Origin: Pollutimonas subterranea
GTDB lineage: Bacteria; Pseudomonadota; Gammaproteobacteria; Burkholderiales; Burkholderiaceae_B
Direction of reading: 5' to 3'
Assembly (NCBI RefSeq): GCF_002849655.1
Contig: NZ_PDNW01000005.1
Location: 186,001-250,000 of the forward strand
Length of the DNA stretch: 64,000 nt
A program made the translations under genes and the position numbers. The notes below the pieces were generated by a model, which was given only the letters and a program-made list of their open reading frames with translations, was not told the DNA's origin and did no database searches. Positions 36,303 to 45,370 of this stretch are shown piece after piece. Within the stretch, counting starts at the first letter, position 1. The number at the start of each line of letters is the position of its first letter.

Positions 36303-37154
36303 TTAGTCGCCTTCAAAAACGGGCTTCTGCTTGGCCACGAAGGCGTCGTACGCGCGTCGGAAATCCTTGGTCTGCATACAGATCGCCTGCGCCTGGGCTT
36401 CCGCTTCAATGGCTTCGTCCACGCCCATATTCCATTCCTGGTGCAGCAGCTTCTTGGTCATACTGTGCGCAAAAGAAGGTCCATCGGCCAGTTGCCGCGC
36501 CAATTCCTGTGCCGCGCCCAGCACCGAGGCCGACGGCTGCAAGCTATTGAAAAAGCCCCAGGCCAGCCCCTCGTCAGCGGTCATGGCGCGCCCGGTGTAC
36601 AGCAACTCCGATGCCCTGCCTTGCCCGATCATGCGTGGCAACAGGGTGCATGCACCCATGTCGGCCCCCGCCAGCCCCACCCGGGTAAACAGGAAGGCGG
36701 TGCGGGCCTGGGGCGTACCGATACGCATATCGGATGCAAGGGCAATCATGGCACCGGCCCCCGCGCAAATTCCATCGACGGCCGCTACCACTGGCTGGGG
36801 GCAAGCGCGCATCGCCTTGACCAGGTCCCCCGTCATCCGCGTGAAGTCGAGAAGTTCCGGCATGGACATGCGGGTCAGCGGCCCGATAATTTCATGCACG
36901 TCGCCACCCGAGCAGAAGTTGGCGCCCGCGCCCACTACAACGACACACTTGATGTCGCTGGCGTATACCAGCCCTCGAAACAAGTCGCGCAATTCCGCGT
37001 ACGAATCGAATGTCAACGGATTCTTGCGTTCGGGTCGATTGAGGGTAATGGTGGCCACCTTGCCGTCATCCGACACATCCCACAGGAAATTGCTGGCCTG
37101 GTAGCCCGCGTAAGGTCGCTTGTGGCCGTCCATAGTATGTAGTGTTGCATCCAT
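36303..37154 (-). CDS. Enoyl-CoA hydratase/isomerase family protein of the aminobenzoyl-CoA pathway
   Basis: A 283-residue crotonase-fold enzyme: [23 protein letters not shown], oxyanion hole loop [19 protein letters not shown], and [23 protein letters not shown]. Predicted to hydrate or cleave the non-aromatic ring CoA ester produced by the monooxygenase/reductase in a beta-oxidation-like step. AGGAGAAG lies four bases before the ATG. 25 bp after the SDR gene. Confidence 0.9.
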   Translation of the reverse strand: MDATLHTMDGHKRPYAGYQASNFLWDVSDDGKVATITLNRPERKNPLTFDSYAELRDLFRGLVYASDIKCVVVVGAGANFCSGGDVHEIIGPLTRMSMPELLDFTRMTGDLVKAMRACPQPVVAAVDGICAGAGAMIALASDMRIGTPQARTAFLFTRVGLAGADMGACTLLPRMIGQGRASELLYTGRAMTADEGLAWGFFNSLQPSASVLGAAQELARQLADGPSFAHSMTKKLLHQEWNMGVDEAIEAEAQAQAICMQTKDFRRAYDAFVAKQKPVFEGD

Positions 37155-37179
37155 TGTCTTCTCCTGAATTTGGTCCGTC

Positions 37180-37968
37180 CTAGCCAGTCATTACTTCGCC
37201 GCCGTCCACCGGAATCGATTGGCCATTGACGGACGACGCCCCTGGCGTACACAGCCAGGCCACTGCCTGTGCCACTTCGTCCGGCTGGATCAGTCGGCCC
37301 TGCGGATTGCGTTCGGCGAGCTTGCCCTTCGCCTGCTCCGCGGTCATCCCGGTCTTGCGGGAAATATTGGCAACGGCCTCGTGGACGATATCGGTTTCGG
37401 TATACCCGGGACATACCGCATTGACCGTCACCCCCTTCCTGGCCGTTTCCAGCGCCAAGGCGCGCGTCAAGCCTATGACACCGTGCTTGGCGGCACAGTA
37501 GGCGCTGACATAGGCGTAGCCCACCAGGCCTGCGGTACTGGCTACATTCACGATGCGCCCCCACTGGCGTTCAAGCATGTCCGGCAGGCCTGCCTGCATA
37601 CAATGGAATGTGCCGGTGAGATTGACCGCGATCATCTGTTGCCAGGCGGCTTCGTCAACCTTGTCGAAACGTTCGCTCACCGCCTGGCCGGCATTGTTCA
37701 CCAGGATATCAACCGGACCGAATGATTCCCTGGCCTTCCGAAAGATGCCATCCACGTCGGCGCGCACGGAGATATCCCCGCTGGCGTACGAAACCTCGCC
37801 CAAAACGGCAAGCGGCTGGGCCGCCGCTTTCAACGCCTCAGCTCCGCGACCGACAAGCGTCACCCTGGCTCCCATGCCCAGCAGCCGTTGCGCAATGGCA
37901 AAGCCTATTCCGCGGGAGCCGCCCGTCACCAGCGCATGCCGTCCAGTCAAAAGCGTGGAGTCGTTCAT
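37180..37968 (-). CDS. SDR-family dehydrogenase of the aminobenzoyl-CoA pathway
   Basis: A 262-residue short-chain dehydrogenase: coenzyme loop [21 protein letters not shown], catalytic Ser in [18 protein letters not shown], YxxxK as [10 protein letters not shown], and the C-terminal [10 protein letters not shown]. Arg after the second glycine strand (VGRGAEAL) hints at NADP. Probably oxidises a hydroxyacyl-CoA intermediate. Its ATG overlaps the stop of the upstream monooxygenase/reductase gene by four bases. Confidence 0.92.
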   Translation of the reverse strand: MNDSTLLTGRHALVTGGSRGIGFAIAQRLLGMGARVTLVGRGAEALKAAAQPLAVLGEVSYASGDISVRADVDGIFRKARESFGPVDILVNNAGQAVSERFDKVDEAAWQQMIAVNLTGTFHCMQAGLPDMLERQWGRIVNVASTAGLVGYAYVSAYCAAKHGVIGLTRALALETARKGVTVNAVCPGYTETDIVHEAVANISRKTGMTAEQAKGKLAERNPQGRLIQPDEVAQAVAWLCTPGASSVNGQSIPVDGGEVMTG

Positions 37969-40304
37969 TTTCCTACCGGCTGCGCATACGCGGCCGCCCG
38001 TTCAAAATTGGTTTCCAGTTGCCGCTTGGCCGGAAAGTACTGCCTGGGCCAGGCCACGTCGCTGGCGCCTATCCTTGCGGACTCGCGCAGCGTCCACGAT
38101 GCGTCGGCAAGGTGCGGACGCGCCAGCGCGCACAGGTCCGCCCTTCCCGAAGCGATAATGCTATTCACGTGGTCGGCTTCGAAAATCGCACCGACCGCAA
38201 TCGTGGGTATTTGCGCCTCATTTCGCACACGATCGGAAAAAGGCGTCTGATACATGCGTCCGTAAACAGGCTGCTCTGCCTTGCTTACCTGGCCCGAAGA
38301 ACAGTCCACCATGTCTGTGCCTGCAGCTTTGAAGCGACGGGCGATTTCAACCGCGTCGTCCGCCGTTATACCTCCGTCTACCCAGTCATGCGCCGAAATA
38401 CGTACCGACATGGGCAGATGTTCAGGCCACACGGCCCGGACCGCAGCAAAGACTTCCAGGGGGTAACGCAGGCGATTGTCCAGTGATCCGCCATACTCAT
38501 CATCCCGCTGATTGGTCAGCGGCGAAATAAAGCTCGACAGAAGATAACCGTGGGCGCAATGCAGTTCCAGCCAATCAAAGCCAGCCTCGGCGGCGCGCAC
38601 GGCGGCGGCTACGAAGCCATCCCGCACCGATTCCATCTGGTCCCGCGTCATGGCCTGCGGAGTCTGCGACACGCCATCGATATAGGGCAGTGCGGATGCG
38701 GACAGCAGAGGCCAGTTGCCCTCGGGCAATGGCATATCCGTGCCTTCCCAGCTGACCCGCGTCGATCCCTTGCGTCCCGCATGCCCGAGCTGGATGCCGA
38801 TCCTGGCATCACTGTTGCCGTGGACAAAATCCACAATGCGCTTGAATGCCGCAGCCTGCTGATCGTTCCACAGCCCTGGGCAGCCGGGGGTAATTCGCGC
38901 TTCGGGCGAAACGCAGGTCATCTCGACCATGACCAGTGCCGCCCCGCCCATGGCCCGCGCGCCCAGATGCACAAGATGGAAATCGCCCGGAACACCATCC
39001 ACACTGGAATACATCGCCATGGGCGAAACCACGATGCGATTCTTCAAGCGTATGCCGCGCACCGTATAAGGGGTGAGCATCGGCGGGCGAGACCCGGCAT
39101 TACCGGCTGGCGTGCCGGCCATGTCGGCCATCCAGCGCTCATAGCCTTCCAGCCACGACGCATCGCGCAAACGCAGGTTCTCATGAGAAATACGCTGCGA
39201 CCGCGTCAATAAGGAATAGGCGAATTGTTCCGGCTCAAAGCCGGCATACCGGGCCACGTTTTCGAACCACTCGGTGGAGTTGCGCGCGGCATTCTGGATC
39301 TTCAATACTTCGACACTGCGCACATCCTGATAATGGGCCAAAGCAGCCGCCAGGTCATTATTGCAGGCGAGAATCGAACGGTTCAGTTCGATGGCGTCCT
39401 CCAGGGCAAGCTTGGTGCCCGAGCCGATCGAAAAATGCGCGGTATGCGCGGCGTCACCCATCAACACGACGGGAACCGTACGTCCACCGGGCAATGGCTG
39501 GTGGTGCACCCATGCATCACAGATGACTCTGGGGAAACGAATCCAGATGGCCGAGCCCCGCAAGTGACCCGCATTGGAGATCAGGGCGTTCCCGCCCAGC
39601 CATGGCGCGAAGAGCCTTTCGCAATAAGCAATGCCCTCTTCCTGGCTCATCGTCTCCAGTCCAGCCGCTTTCCATGTTTCGTCGAGCGTCTCGACAATGA
39701 AGGTCGACATTCCCGGCTCGTATTGATAGGCATGAGCCTGGAACCAGCCATGTTCCGTCTGCACGAAAGCAAACGTGAACGCATCGAATGTTTGCCGCGT
39801 ACCGAGCCACACAAAACGACATTGACGCGTATCGATATCGGGCTTGTAGGTGGCAGCATAGCGCGTGCGGATGCGGCTATTGAGGCCGTCGGAAGCGATG
39901 ATAAGGTCGGCGCCGTATTTTTCCGCAATCGCCTGGTCATCGGCGACATCGGTTTCGAATACGAGTTTCACGCCGATTTCTTCGCAACGAGCCTGAAGGA
40001 TATTGAGCAGTTTCTTGCGCCCTATCCCAATGAACCCGTGGCCGCTGCTGCGCAAGCTGCGGCCCTTGTAATGAATGGCGATATCGTCCCAATGATTGAA
40101 TGCGTCGCTGATCTGGATGGCGGACACCGGATCAGCCTCTTTGAGATTCTCGAGCGTAGCATCCGAAAATACCACGCCCCATCCGAACGTATCGTAAGGC
40201 CGGTTGCGCTCGACAACCGTCACGTCATGGCCGGCGTCAGTCAGCTTCATGAGCAAACCAAAATACAGGCCGGCAGGCCCTCCACCAATGCAAACGACTT
40301 TCAT
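37965..40304 (-). CDS. Fused 2-aminobenzoyl-CoA monooxygenase/reductase (salicylyl-CoA 5-hydroxylase-like)
   Basis: A 779-residue fusion. Residues 1 to about 390 are an FAD-dependent aryl-CoA hydroxylase ([17 protein letters not shown]; second FAD motif [24 protein letters not shown], pattern only). About 410-779 are an old-yellow-enzyme NADH:flavin oxidoreductase ([51 protein letters not shown]). This architecture is that of the Azoarcus evansii enzyme that hydroxylates and then reduces 2-aminobenzoyl-CoA. The ATG at 40304 has GGAG five bases upstream; a TTG at 40316 would extend it. First gene of the operon, behind a clear promoter. Confidence 0.92.
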   Translation of the reverse strand: MKVVCIGGGPAGLYFGLLMKLTDAGHDVTVVERNRPYDTFGWGVVFSDATLENLKEADPVSAIQISDAFNHWDDIAIHYKGRSLRSSGHGFIGIGRKKLLNILQARCEEIGVKLVFETDVADDQAIAEKYGADLIIASDGLNSRIRTRYAATYKPDIDTRQCRFVWLGTRQTFDAFTFAFVQTEHGWFQAHAYQYEPGMSTFIVETLDETWKAAGLETMSQEEGIAYCERLFAPWLGGNALISNAGHLRGSAIWIRFPRVICDAWVHHQPLPGGRTVPVVLMGDAAHTAHFSIGSGTKLALEDAIELNRSILACNNDLAAALAHYQDVRSVEVLKIQNAARNSTEWFENVARYAGFEPEQFAYSLLTRSQRISHENLRLRDASWLEGYERWMADMAGTPAGNAGSRPPMLTPYTVRGIRLKNRIVVSPMAMYSSVDGVPGDFHLVHLGARAMGGAALVMVEMTCVSPEARITPGCPGLWNDQQAAAFKRIVDFVHGNSDARIGIQLGHAGRKGSTRVSWEGTDMPLPEGNWPLLSASALPYIDGVSQTPQAMTRDQMESVRDGFVAAAVRAAEAGFDWLELHCAHGYLLSSFISPLTNQRDDEYGGSLDNRLRYPLEVFAAVRAVWPEHLPMSVRISAHDWVDGGITADDAVEIARRFKAAGTDMVDCSSGQVSKAEQPVYGRMYQTPFSDRVRNEAQIPTIAVGAIFEADHVNSIIASGRADLCALARPHLADASWTLRESARIGASDVAWPRQYFPAKRQLETNFERAAAYAQPVGK

Positions 40305-40319
40305 GCGCGGCTCCAATGC

Positions 40320-40359
40320 TTTAAGCTTAAACTATATAGGCGGGAAAAACCATTGGCAA
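40320..40359 (-). promoter_or_regulatory. Promoter with palindromic operator of the aminobenzoyl-CoA operon
   Basis: Read leftward: TTGCCA (40359-40354), 17-base spacer, TATAGT (40336-40331), then the perfect palindrome TTTAAGCTTAAA (40331-40320) on the predicted start site, about 16 bases before the ATG. A copy of half of it, AGCTTAAACT, recurs at 40400-40409. A repressor at the palindrome would block initiation; the MarR-type protein encoded at 41657-42172 is the obvious candidate. Confidence 0.7.
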
Positions 40360-40408
40360 GGAGTTTGGGCAGCATCGGTACATGGTGATTTCCCTTGGCA
40401 GCTTAAAC

Positions 40409-41494
40409 TTACCGACCGGACAGGCCGTACAAGGCCTGCAGTAACCCGGTACGCGATTGTCCTATGACAGCCCCACGCCAGTCGTCGTTATCCGGATAAA
40501 ACGCTGCCTTATGGGCCGCCTTTATTGCATTGCGCTGCGCGTCACTGACGCCGCTGCGACCGGCTTGCCAGCGATCGCTGCGCAGGGCAAGGAACACCTC
40601 GTCCATGGGCAGGGTACCGAACTCCAGCGCCAGGAAAGTGAGCTCTGGTACCTGCCGGCACTCTTCCAGCATGGCGCGCATGCCCGTCCCGCCTATGTCC
40701 ACCGTGCTCGATTCGGAATCGACCACCGACACCACGTCGCTGCCCCACCAGGCACGCGCGCGGCGATAGTCTTCTGCTGTCTTTTGCACAAAGATTTTTT
40801 CGGCATGCCCATAAGGGCCTAATCCGGTGTGATAGTCGATCCAGGCCATGCGATCGCGATTTTGTCCAAAATGCCGCAGAATATCGCGTAGCGTAGTGTT
40901 ACTCCAGGCAGGCGCCTGGCCGCCGTAGAAAAGCCCGTCAGGATGACTGAACTGGCCAAGCATCATGCCTTCACGGTAGGCTTGCTCTCCTTCCTCTTTG
41001 ATAAAGGACTGGATGGCGGCGGCGTTGGCGGGCTCCGGCGGCCACGCTTCTGGAACCAGCAAAGGATGCAGCGTCCGATAATGACGATTGTCCGGCAGCG
41101 GTTTGCTGAAATCGCAAAAATTGCGATTCAAGTCGACATTGTCTTCATTGGTACGATGCCCCCATGAAAAACCATAGGGATTGACCGCGTGGATAAGCAA
41201 GATGCCTATCCCGTTGGCTTCCGCCAGATCCAGCAGCGGCTGGTCGTTCAGCAAGGCCACCTGGCAGCCGGAGCCGCAATACCCTTCCTCGCCATGCATG
41301 GCAGAGGTCAATACTAATAAAGCACGCGCATCGTCAGCGCCGAAATACGCTGCATCGGTCGATAGAATTTCGCCGTCCGCACCGACTCCCGTGGGATTCA
41401 CATACGACTGCAATGCGCATTGCCGCTGGCTTGCCGTGTTAATGAAACGGGTCCTGGATTCGGCATAACTTCCGCCGAAAAACGCTTGAAACAT
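40409..41494 (-). CDS. DUF2817 family, M14-like zinc carboxypeptidase/amidohydrolase
   Basis: A 361-residue protein with the M14 metallopeptidase layout: zinc motif HGEEGYCGSG (HxxE), substrate arginine region NPYGFSWGHRTNEDNVDLNRNF, third ligand His in WIDYHTGLGPYG, and catalytic Glu in FLALEFGT. DUF2817 proteins are predicted amino-bond hydrolases of unknown substrate. GGAGA precedes the ATG by eight bases. It lies between the MarR gene and the aminobenzoyl-CoA operon in the operon's direction, so cleavage of an N-acyl or amino-acid conjugate of an aromatic acid is conceivable, but this is a guess. Confidence 0.85.
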   Translation of the reverse strand: MFQAFFGGSYAESRTRFINTASQRQCALQSYVNPTGVGADGEILSTDAAYFGADDARALLVLTSAMHGEEGYCGSGCQVALLNDQPLLDLAEANGIGILLIHAVNPYGFSWGHRTNEDNVDLNRNFCDFSKPLPDNRHYRTLHPLLVPEAWPPEPANAAAIQSFIKEEGEQAYREGMMLGQFSHPDGLFYGGQAPAWSNTTLRDILRHFGQNRDRMAWIDYHTGLGPYGHAEKIFVQKTAEDYRRARAWWGSDVVSVVDSESSTVDIGGTGMRAMLEECRQVPELTFLALEFGTLPMDEVFLALRSDRWQAGRSGVSDAQRNAIKAAHKAAFYPDNDDWRGAVIGQSRTGLLQALYGLSGR

Positions 41495-41656
41495 AAATCT
41501 ATCTCCAATTGCTATTTTTCTTCATGTTCCCTGCATAACATCAAAGACGCCCGACAGGGCCGCTTACTACACTGGTGTTGACCACCACACGGCAATTTAA
41601 CACCCCCACTTAATTGAAGACTAAACTATCCTGGTCGTTAATACGGGACCCACAAC

Positions 41657-42172
41657 ATGAACGATATGCCTGACATAGCAACACTGCAACGCACGCCCGA
41701 CCTTGAAAGCCGGGTTGTACCTGAAGACCACCAGGATCTTCGCCTATGGCTGCGGCTACTCACCTGTTGCAACCTGATCGAAGGCGAAATCCGCAGTCGC
41801 CTGCGCTCTGAGTTCGAAACCACGCTTCCACGCTTTGACCTGATGGCGCAATTGCTGCGCGTCCCCAGCGGCATGAAAATGAGCGAACTCTCCCAACACA
41901 TGATGGTCACCAACGGTAACATCACCGGCATCACCGACCAGCTTGAAAAAGAAGGGCTCGTAGAACGTGTCAAGGTCGCATCCGATCGGCGCAGCTCCCT
42001 GATCCGCCTTACGGTCAAAGGCAAGCGCACGTTCAAGAAAATGGCCAAGCTGCATGAAGAATGGATACAGGCCATGTTCGGTGGCCTGTCTGAAAAGAGC
42101 CGCGGCGCCCTCTTCGAAGCGCTGGGAGAACTCAAGGCCATGACCCAGGCCAAACTGTCGGGCCGCTCCTGA
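41657..42172 (+). CDS. MarR-family transcriptional regulator
   Basis: A 171-residue winged-helix regulator: LRLLTCCNLIEGEIRSRLRSEFETTLPRFDLMAQL, recognition part MKMSELSQHMMVTNGNITGITDQLEKEGLVERV and wing ASDRRSSLIRLTVKGK. MarR proteins next to aryl-CoA degradation genes commonly repress them and respond to the aryl-CoA. Divergent from the DUF2817 gene and the operon; upstream dyad CTTAATTGAAG (41609-41619) might be an autoregulatory site. Ligand not known. Confidence 0.93.
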   Translation: MNDMPDIATLQRTPDLESRVVPEDHQDLRLWLRLLTCCNLIEGEIRSRLRSEFETTLPRFDLMAQLLRVPSGMKMSELSQHMMVTNGNITGITDQLEKEGLVERVKVASDRRSSLIRLTVKGKRTFKKMAKLHEEWIQAMFGGLSEKSRGALFEALGELKAMTQAKLSGRS

Positions 42173-42237
42173 TAGAATTACCAGTCGCGGCCGCGCGCAG
42201 CCGGTCCTTTTTTCTTTTTCATTGTTGAGTCACCGTC

Positions 42238-43464
42238 ATGGCCGTCAATTTGTATATCCCGCCGGAATCGAACATCTTTACCGTTGCAGGCATCGAAATA
42301 GGCACTGCCGAAGCCGGCATACGCAAAGCCAATCGGCGCGACCTGACCGTATTCCGCCTGTCCGAGGGCAGCAGCGTGGCCGGCGTCTTCACCCAGAATC
42401 GCTTTCGCGCCGCGCCGGTACAAGTCTGTGAGGCACACCTGGCCACCGACCAGGGAGTCCGCGCGCTGGTCATCAACACCGGCAATGCCAACGCGGGTAC
42501 GGGCGACAGCGGATTGCACGCATCCAGGGAAACCTGCAAAGCCCTGGCCAGCCTGCTTAATATCACGCCCGCACAGGTCTTGCCGTTCTCCACCGGTGTC
42601 ATTCTGGAACCCTTGCCACTGGATCGCCTGGTGGCCGGACTGCCTGCGGCTGTCGACAGCCTGGACGACAACAACTGGTTCGCTGCCGCCCACAGCATCA
42701 TGACCACCGACACGCAACCCAAGATCGTATCGCAGCGTGTCGCACTGGGTAACAAGACCATAACCATTACCGGCATCAGCAAAGGCGCCGGCATGATACG
42801 CCCCAACATGGCGACCATGCTGGGTTACCTGGCAACCGATGCAGGTATTGCACCGGCGTTGCTGAAAGAGATGGCGCCCGACATCGCCAACCGCTCTTTC
42901 AACCGCATCACCGTCGACGGCGACACCTCCACCAACGATTCATTTATTGTCATGGCCACCGGCAAAAGCGGCGTCCAGATCGATTCAAAATCAGACCCTC
43001 TCTATGCGCAGCTATACGCCGCGCTGGCGGATGCCGCCACCGAACTGGCGCAGAAGATCGTGCGCGACGCCGAAGGTGCAACCAAGTTCATGACCATACA
43101 GGTAGAGCAGGCAAAGACCACTGAGGAAGCGCTGAAGGTGGCTTATGCGGTGGCACAGTCGCCCTTGGTGAAGACTGCCTTCTTTGCGTCGGACCCGAAC
43201 CTCGGACGTATTTTGTGCGCCATCGGCTATGCCGGCATCACGGACCTGGACGTAAGCGGCATCAAGCTCTGGCTGGGTGACGTGTTGGTAGCCAGCAAGG
43301 GCGAACGCCACCCGGACTACCAAGAGGCGGACGGCCAGCGGGTCATGAAGGAGGCCGAGATCGTGGTGCGCATCGAACTGGGGCGCGGGGATGTATCGGA
43401 CACGGTCTACACCTGCGATTTCTCGCATGAGTATGTGAGCATCAACGCGGATTACCGGTCATAG
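42238..43464 (+). CDS. argJ: Bifunctional glutamate N-acetyltransferase / amino-acid acetyltransferase
   Basis: A 408-residue Ntn-fold enzyme that recycles the acetyl group in arginine synthesis. It is made as a precursor that self-cleaves before the nucleophile T193 in [20 protein letters not shown]. Other marks: NTGNANAGTG (oxyanion), [18 protein letters not shown]-type ATKFMTIQV, and [22 protein letters not shown] 42238 starts [10 protein letters not shown] as in the family. It follows the MarR gene by 65 bp and precedes the accessory island. Confidence 0.97.
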   Translation: MAVNLYIPPESNIFTVAGIEIGTAEAGIRKANRRDLTVFRLSEGSSVAGVFTQNRFRAAPVQVCEAHLATDQGVRALVINTGNANAGTGDSGLHASRETCKALASLLNITPAQVLPFSTGVILEPLPLDRLVAGLPAAVDSLDDNNWFAAAHSIMTTDTQPKIVSQRVALGNKTITITGISKGAGMIRPNMATMLGYLATDAGIAPALLKEMAPDIANRSFNRITVDGDTSTNDSFIVMATGKSGVQIDSKSDPLYAQLYAALADAATELAQKIVRDAEGATKFMTIQVEQAKTTEEALKVAYAVAQSPLVKTAFFASDPNLGRILCAIGYAGITDLDVSGIKLWLGDVLVASKGERHPDYQEADGQRVMKEAEIVVRIELGRGDVSDTVYTCDFSHEYVSINADYRS

Positions 43465-43528
43465 AGCATGGCGGCTGCGGTCGCCTTATTGCTGTACCCC
43501 GGCAGCTGCCCTACTTTGCACACAAACG

Positions 43529-43595
43529 GCGCCGATGGCTGGTGCCGGACTGGCTCAACGCGTCTGCGGTCCCGTGCTTTGCCGGGACTTCCCGG
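43529..43595 (+). repeat. Left copy of an inverted flanking repeat
   Basis: The text GGCTGGTG ... CCGGACT ... TGCGGTCCCG ... CCGGGACTTCCCG here matches, in opposite orientation, the element at 45184-45276 (CGGGAAGTCCC at 45220-45230 and CGGGACCGCAG at 45235-45245). The copy contains extra bases (GCTTTG) between the two strongest blocks. It lies at the left edge of the island that carries the GGDEF gene, after argJ. The 333 bases from 43465 to 43797 hold this repeat, gene scraps and no intact gene. Confidence 0.6.
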
Positions 43596-43719
43596 ATAAA
43601 TGATCCGTCCCGAGGCGGCCGCGAACCTGCTCCAGTGCGCACAGTGGCTCGATGACCTGAAGATCGTACGATTCGTGCGCCGCTTCGAGGTTGAGTTCGA
43701 TCTCGCCCAAGTGAGACAT
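43555..43719 (-). pseudogene. Short leftward reading frame, probable gene scrap
   Basis: A 54-codon frame MSHLGEIELNLEAAHESYD LQVIEPLCALEQVRGRLGT... has GC-rich third positions like a real gene up to about 43600, then runs into the repeat. A second leftward frame ending ...FLRCDTSLGELERGQL stops in TAATG, overlapping this start the way genes in an operon do. Neither resembles a family I recognise. Both look like leftover parts of genes cut by insertion. An open rightward frame across the same bases (43600 onward) has no better claim. Confidence 0.35.
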
Positions 43720-43797
43720 TACAATTGGCCCCGCTCGAGCTCCCCCAGTGATGTATCGCAGCGCAGGAATTCTGCCTCATCTCTCAATGTCCATATT

Positions 43798-45006
43798 ATG
43801 GTTGCAACCACTCTCGTCGCCATGCTGTGTGCACACCTATTGTGCTTTTCAGGCATGTTTTTACTCATTAGTCGACGCCTGCCCGGCAACAAAATGGGAA
43901 TGGATTTTTTTGCCGTAGGCAACCTCCTGCTGGCGTCGGCCTATATCCTGCAACTGGTTGAAGGAGGTCCCACCTGGAGCGTGATGAGCGTGGCCAACCA
44001 CATACTCACGCTGGCCGCTCCAATCGTCTACTGGCTCGGCGCCATGCGTTTTTTTGGGCGTCAGGTTCGATTATGGCGTTCGCTGATCTTATTTGCCGTG
44101 ACCTATGGCCTTGCTCAATTATTGGTGCAGTGGAACGCTGGACCCGCCGCACGTTACGCAATGCTTGCGGCGGTGGCAACCATGCTTTTCTTTGCAATGA
44201 CAATAACCGTAATCTATGGTGTGCGCACTTTTGCAAAAGACCTGCATGGAGAGATGATTTTTTTTGCGCTTCTGATCGGGGGGATTTGTGTTCTTAACGC
44301 ACTAAAGTTCATGAAAATCGTAGATGATGGCTTGGATGCCCTGCACATGGATAGTCGCTTTCAAATGACCTTCTACATCTACATGTCGACCCTGGCTACC
44401 ATTGTGCCGCCCTCTATTGTCTGGTTAGTACTGCGACGATTGACAGATAATCTGCGCAATATGGCCGCGCATGATCCCATGACGGACCTGCTTAATCGCA
44501 GAGGGCTTTTGGAAGCGCTACAACTGTATTTTAATGCTCGGAATACCGCGCCTGCTTACTTGTTGCTGATGGATATCGACCATTTTAAGGTAATCAACGA
44601 TACCTACGGCCACCAAGAGGGGGATGAGGTTATATGCCATGTTGCAGACTTACTTCGCTCCGCAGTGCGGCATGGCGACTTGACAGCTCGTATTGGCGGG
44701 GAAGAGTTCGTAGCCATCTGCTTTGAAACTGACGGCGAGGGTGTCATGCGCTTGGCAGAGCGTCTGCGTGCTAGTGTTGAAAGCCAAGCGACCAAAGTTG
44801 CTGGTTCTGGTCATCTGCTGCACTGCACGGTCAGCATTGGGATTTCATCATATTTCTCTGGCGCGCATGGTCAAGAGGATGCTTTTCGACAAGCCGATTC
44901 CGCTCTCTACAGGGCAAAAGCGGCGGGGCGAAATCGAATCGAATTAACCAACATCTCTCACAGCATTTCAGCTGAGAATACTAAACTAGCAATAGTGAAC
45001 CGATAG
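43798..45006 (+). CDS. Membrane-bound diguanylate cyclase (GGDEF)
   Basis: A 402-residue protein: about six or seven hydrophobic helices in residues 1-215, then a GGDEF domain (about 230-402). LNRRGLLEAL opens the domain, LLMDIDHFKVINDTYGHQEGDEV binds GTP/metal (pattern), the active site is GGEEF at 300-304, and an inhibitory RxxD site is present (R291-D294). So active, feedback-controlled c-di-GMP synthesis is predicted. The start is uncertain: ATG 43798 has no ribosome-binding site, and the family N-terminus seems to begin a few residues earlier (SLNVHIMVATTLV), while the frame is open to 43600. The coding is more A/T-rich by eye than the neighbours. Confidence 0.85.
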   Translation: MVATTLVAMLCAHLLCFSGMFLLISRRLPGNKMGMDFFAVGNLLLASAYILQLVEGGPTWSVMSVANHILTLAAPIVYWLGAMRFFGRQVRLWRSLILFAVTYGLAQLLVQWNAGPAARYAMLAAVATMLFFAMTITVIYGVRTFAKDLHGEMIFFALLIGGICVLNALKFMKIVDDGLDALHMDSRFQMTFYIYMSTLATIVPPSIVWLVLRRLTDNLRNMAAHDPMTDLLNRRGLLEALQLYFNARNTAPAYLLLMDIDHFKVINDTYGHQEGDEVICHVADLLRSAVRHGDLTARIGGEEFVAICFETDGEGVMRLAERLRASVESQATKVAGSGHLLHCTVSIGISSYFSGAHGQEDAFRQADSALYRAKAAGRNRIELTNISHSISAENTKLAIVNR

Positions 45007-45051
45007 AGATATCACCAGTGGCTGGTCCCAACGCGCACCTTCCAGCGGACC

Positions 45052-45156
45052 TTGTTCAGTGACGGCCTCATTGATGAACTGCACATCGCTATCGCGCCGC
45101 TCCTGCTCGGCCGGGGAGAATCGCTGTTCGAAGGAATCGACGTGCAGGCTCTGGTT
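45052..45156 (+). pseudogene. Fragment of a dihydrofolate reductase-family (RibD C-terminal) protein
   Basis: About 34 codons read FSDGLIDELHIAIAPLLLGRGESLFEGIDVQAL, the well-known C-terminal part of the RibD/DHFR-like family (GLIDE-h-API-LLG-GE-LF). Nothing of the first 130 or so residues is present before it (stop at 45004-45006), and the family tail is replaced by the repeat after 45156. It is a gene remnant at the right edge of the island. The bases 45007-45445 otherwise hold the repeat and the rplU promoter. Confidence 0.75.
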
Positions 45157-45183
45157 CGTCCAACAAACCCGAATCTGAGGCGA

Positions 45184-45276
45184 AGGGGGCTGGTGTGGGC
45201 CGCACGGAACTTGACCGCGCGGGAAGTCCCGGAACGGGACCGCAGCAATGTGAAGTCCGGTCCACACCAGCCCCCT
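45184..45276. repeat. Palindromic MITE-like element, right copy of the flanking repeat
   Basis: AGGGGGCTGGTGTGG (45184-45198) is repeated in inverse as CCACACCAGCCCCCT (45262-45276), perfect 15-bp ends on a 93-bp element. Near the centre GTCCCG-GAA-CGGGAC (45226-45240) forms another stem. No coding capacity. Its inner blocks recur inverted at 43529-43595. It looks like a miniature inverted-repeat element; target duplications cannot be confirmed by eye. Confidence 0.65.
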
Positions 45277-45370
45277 GCGCCGGCAGAATTACAAAGAGAA
45301 CGATGGACAAGATCCAGCCCCAGCATCCCGGTAACTAATTGACTTCACATACAATTTCAACAACATCAAG

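Noticed and set aside
45184-45276. Integron attC site
   Set aside because: The paired ends do not contain the RYYYAAC/GTTRRRY core sites, and there is no integrase or cassette series.
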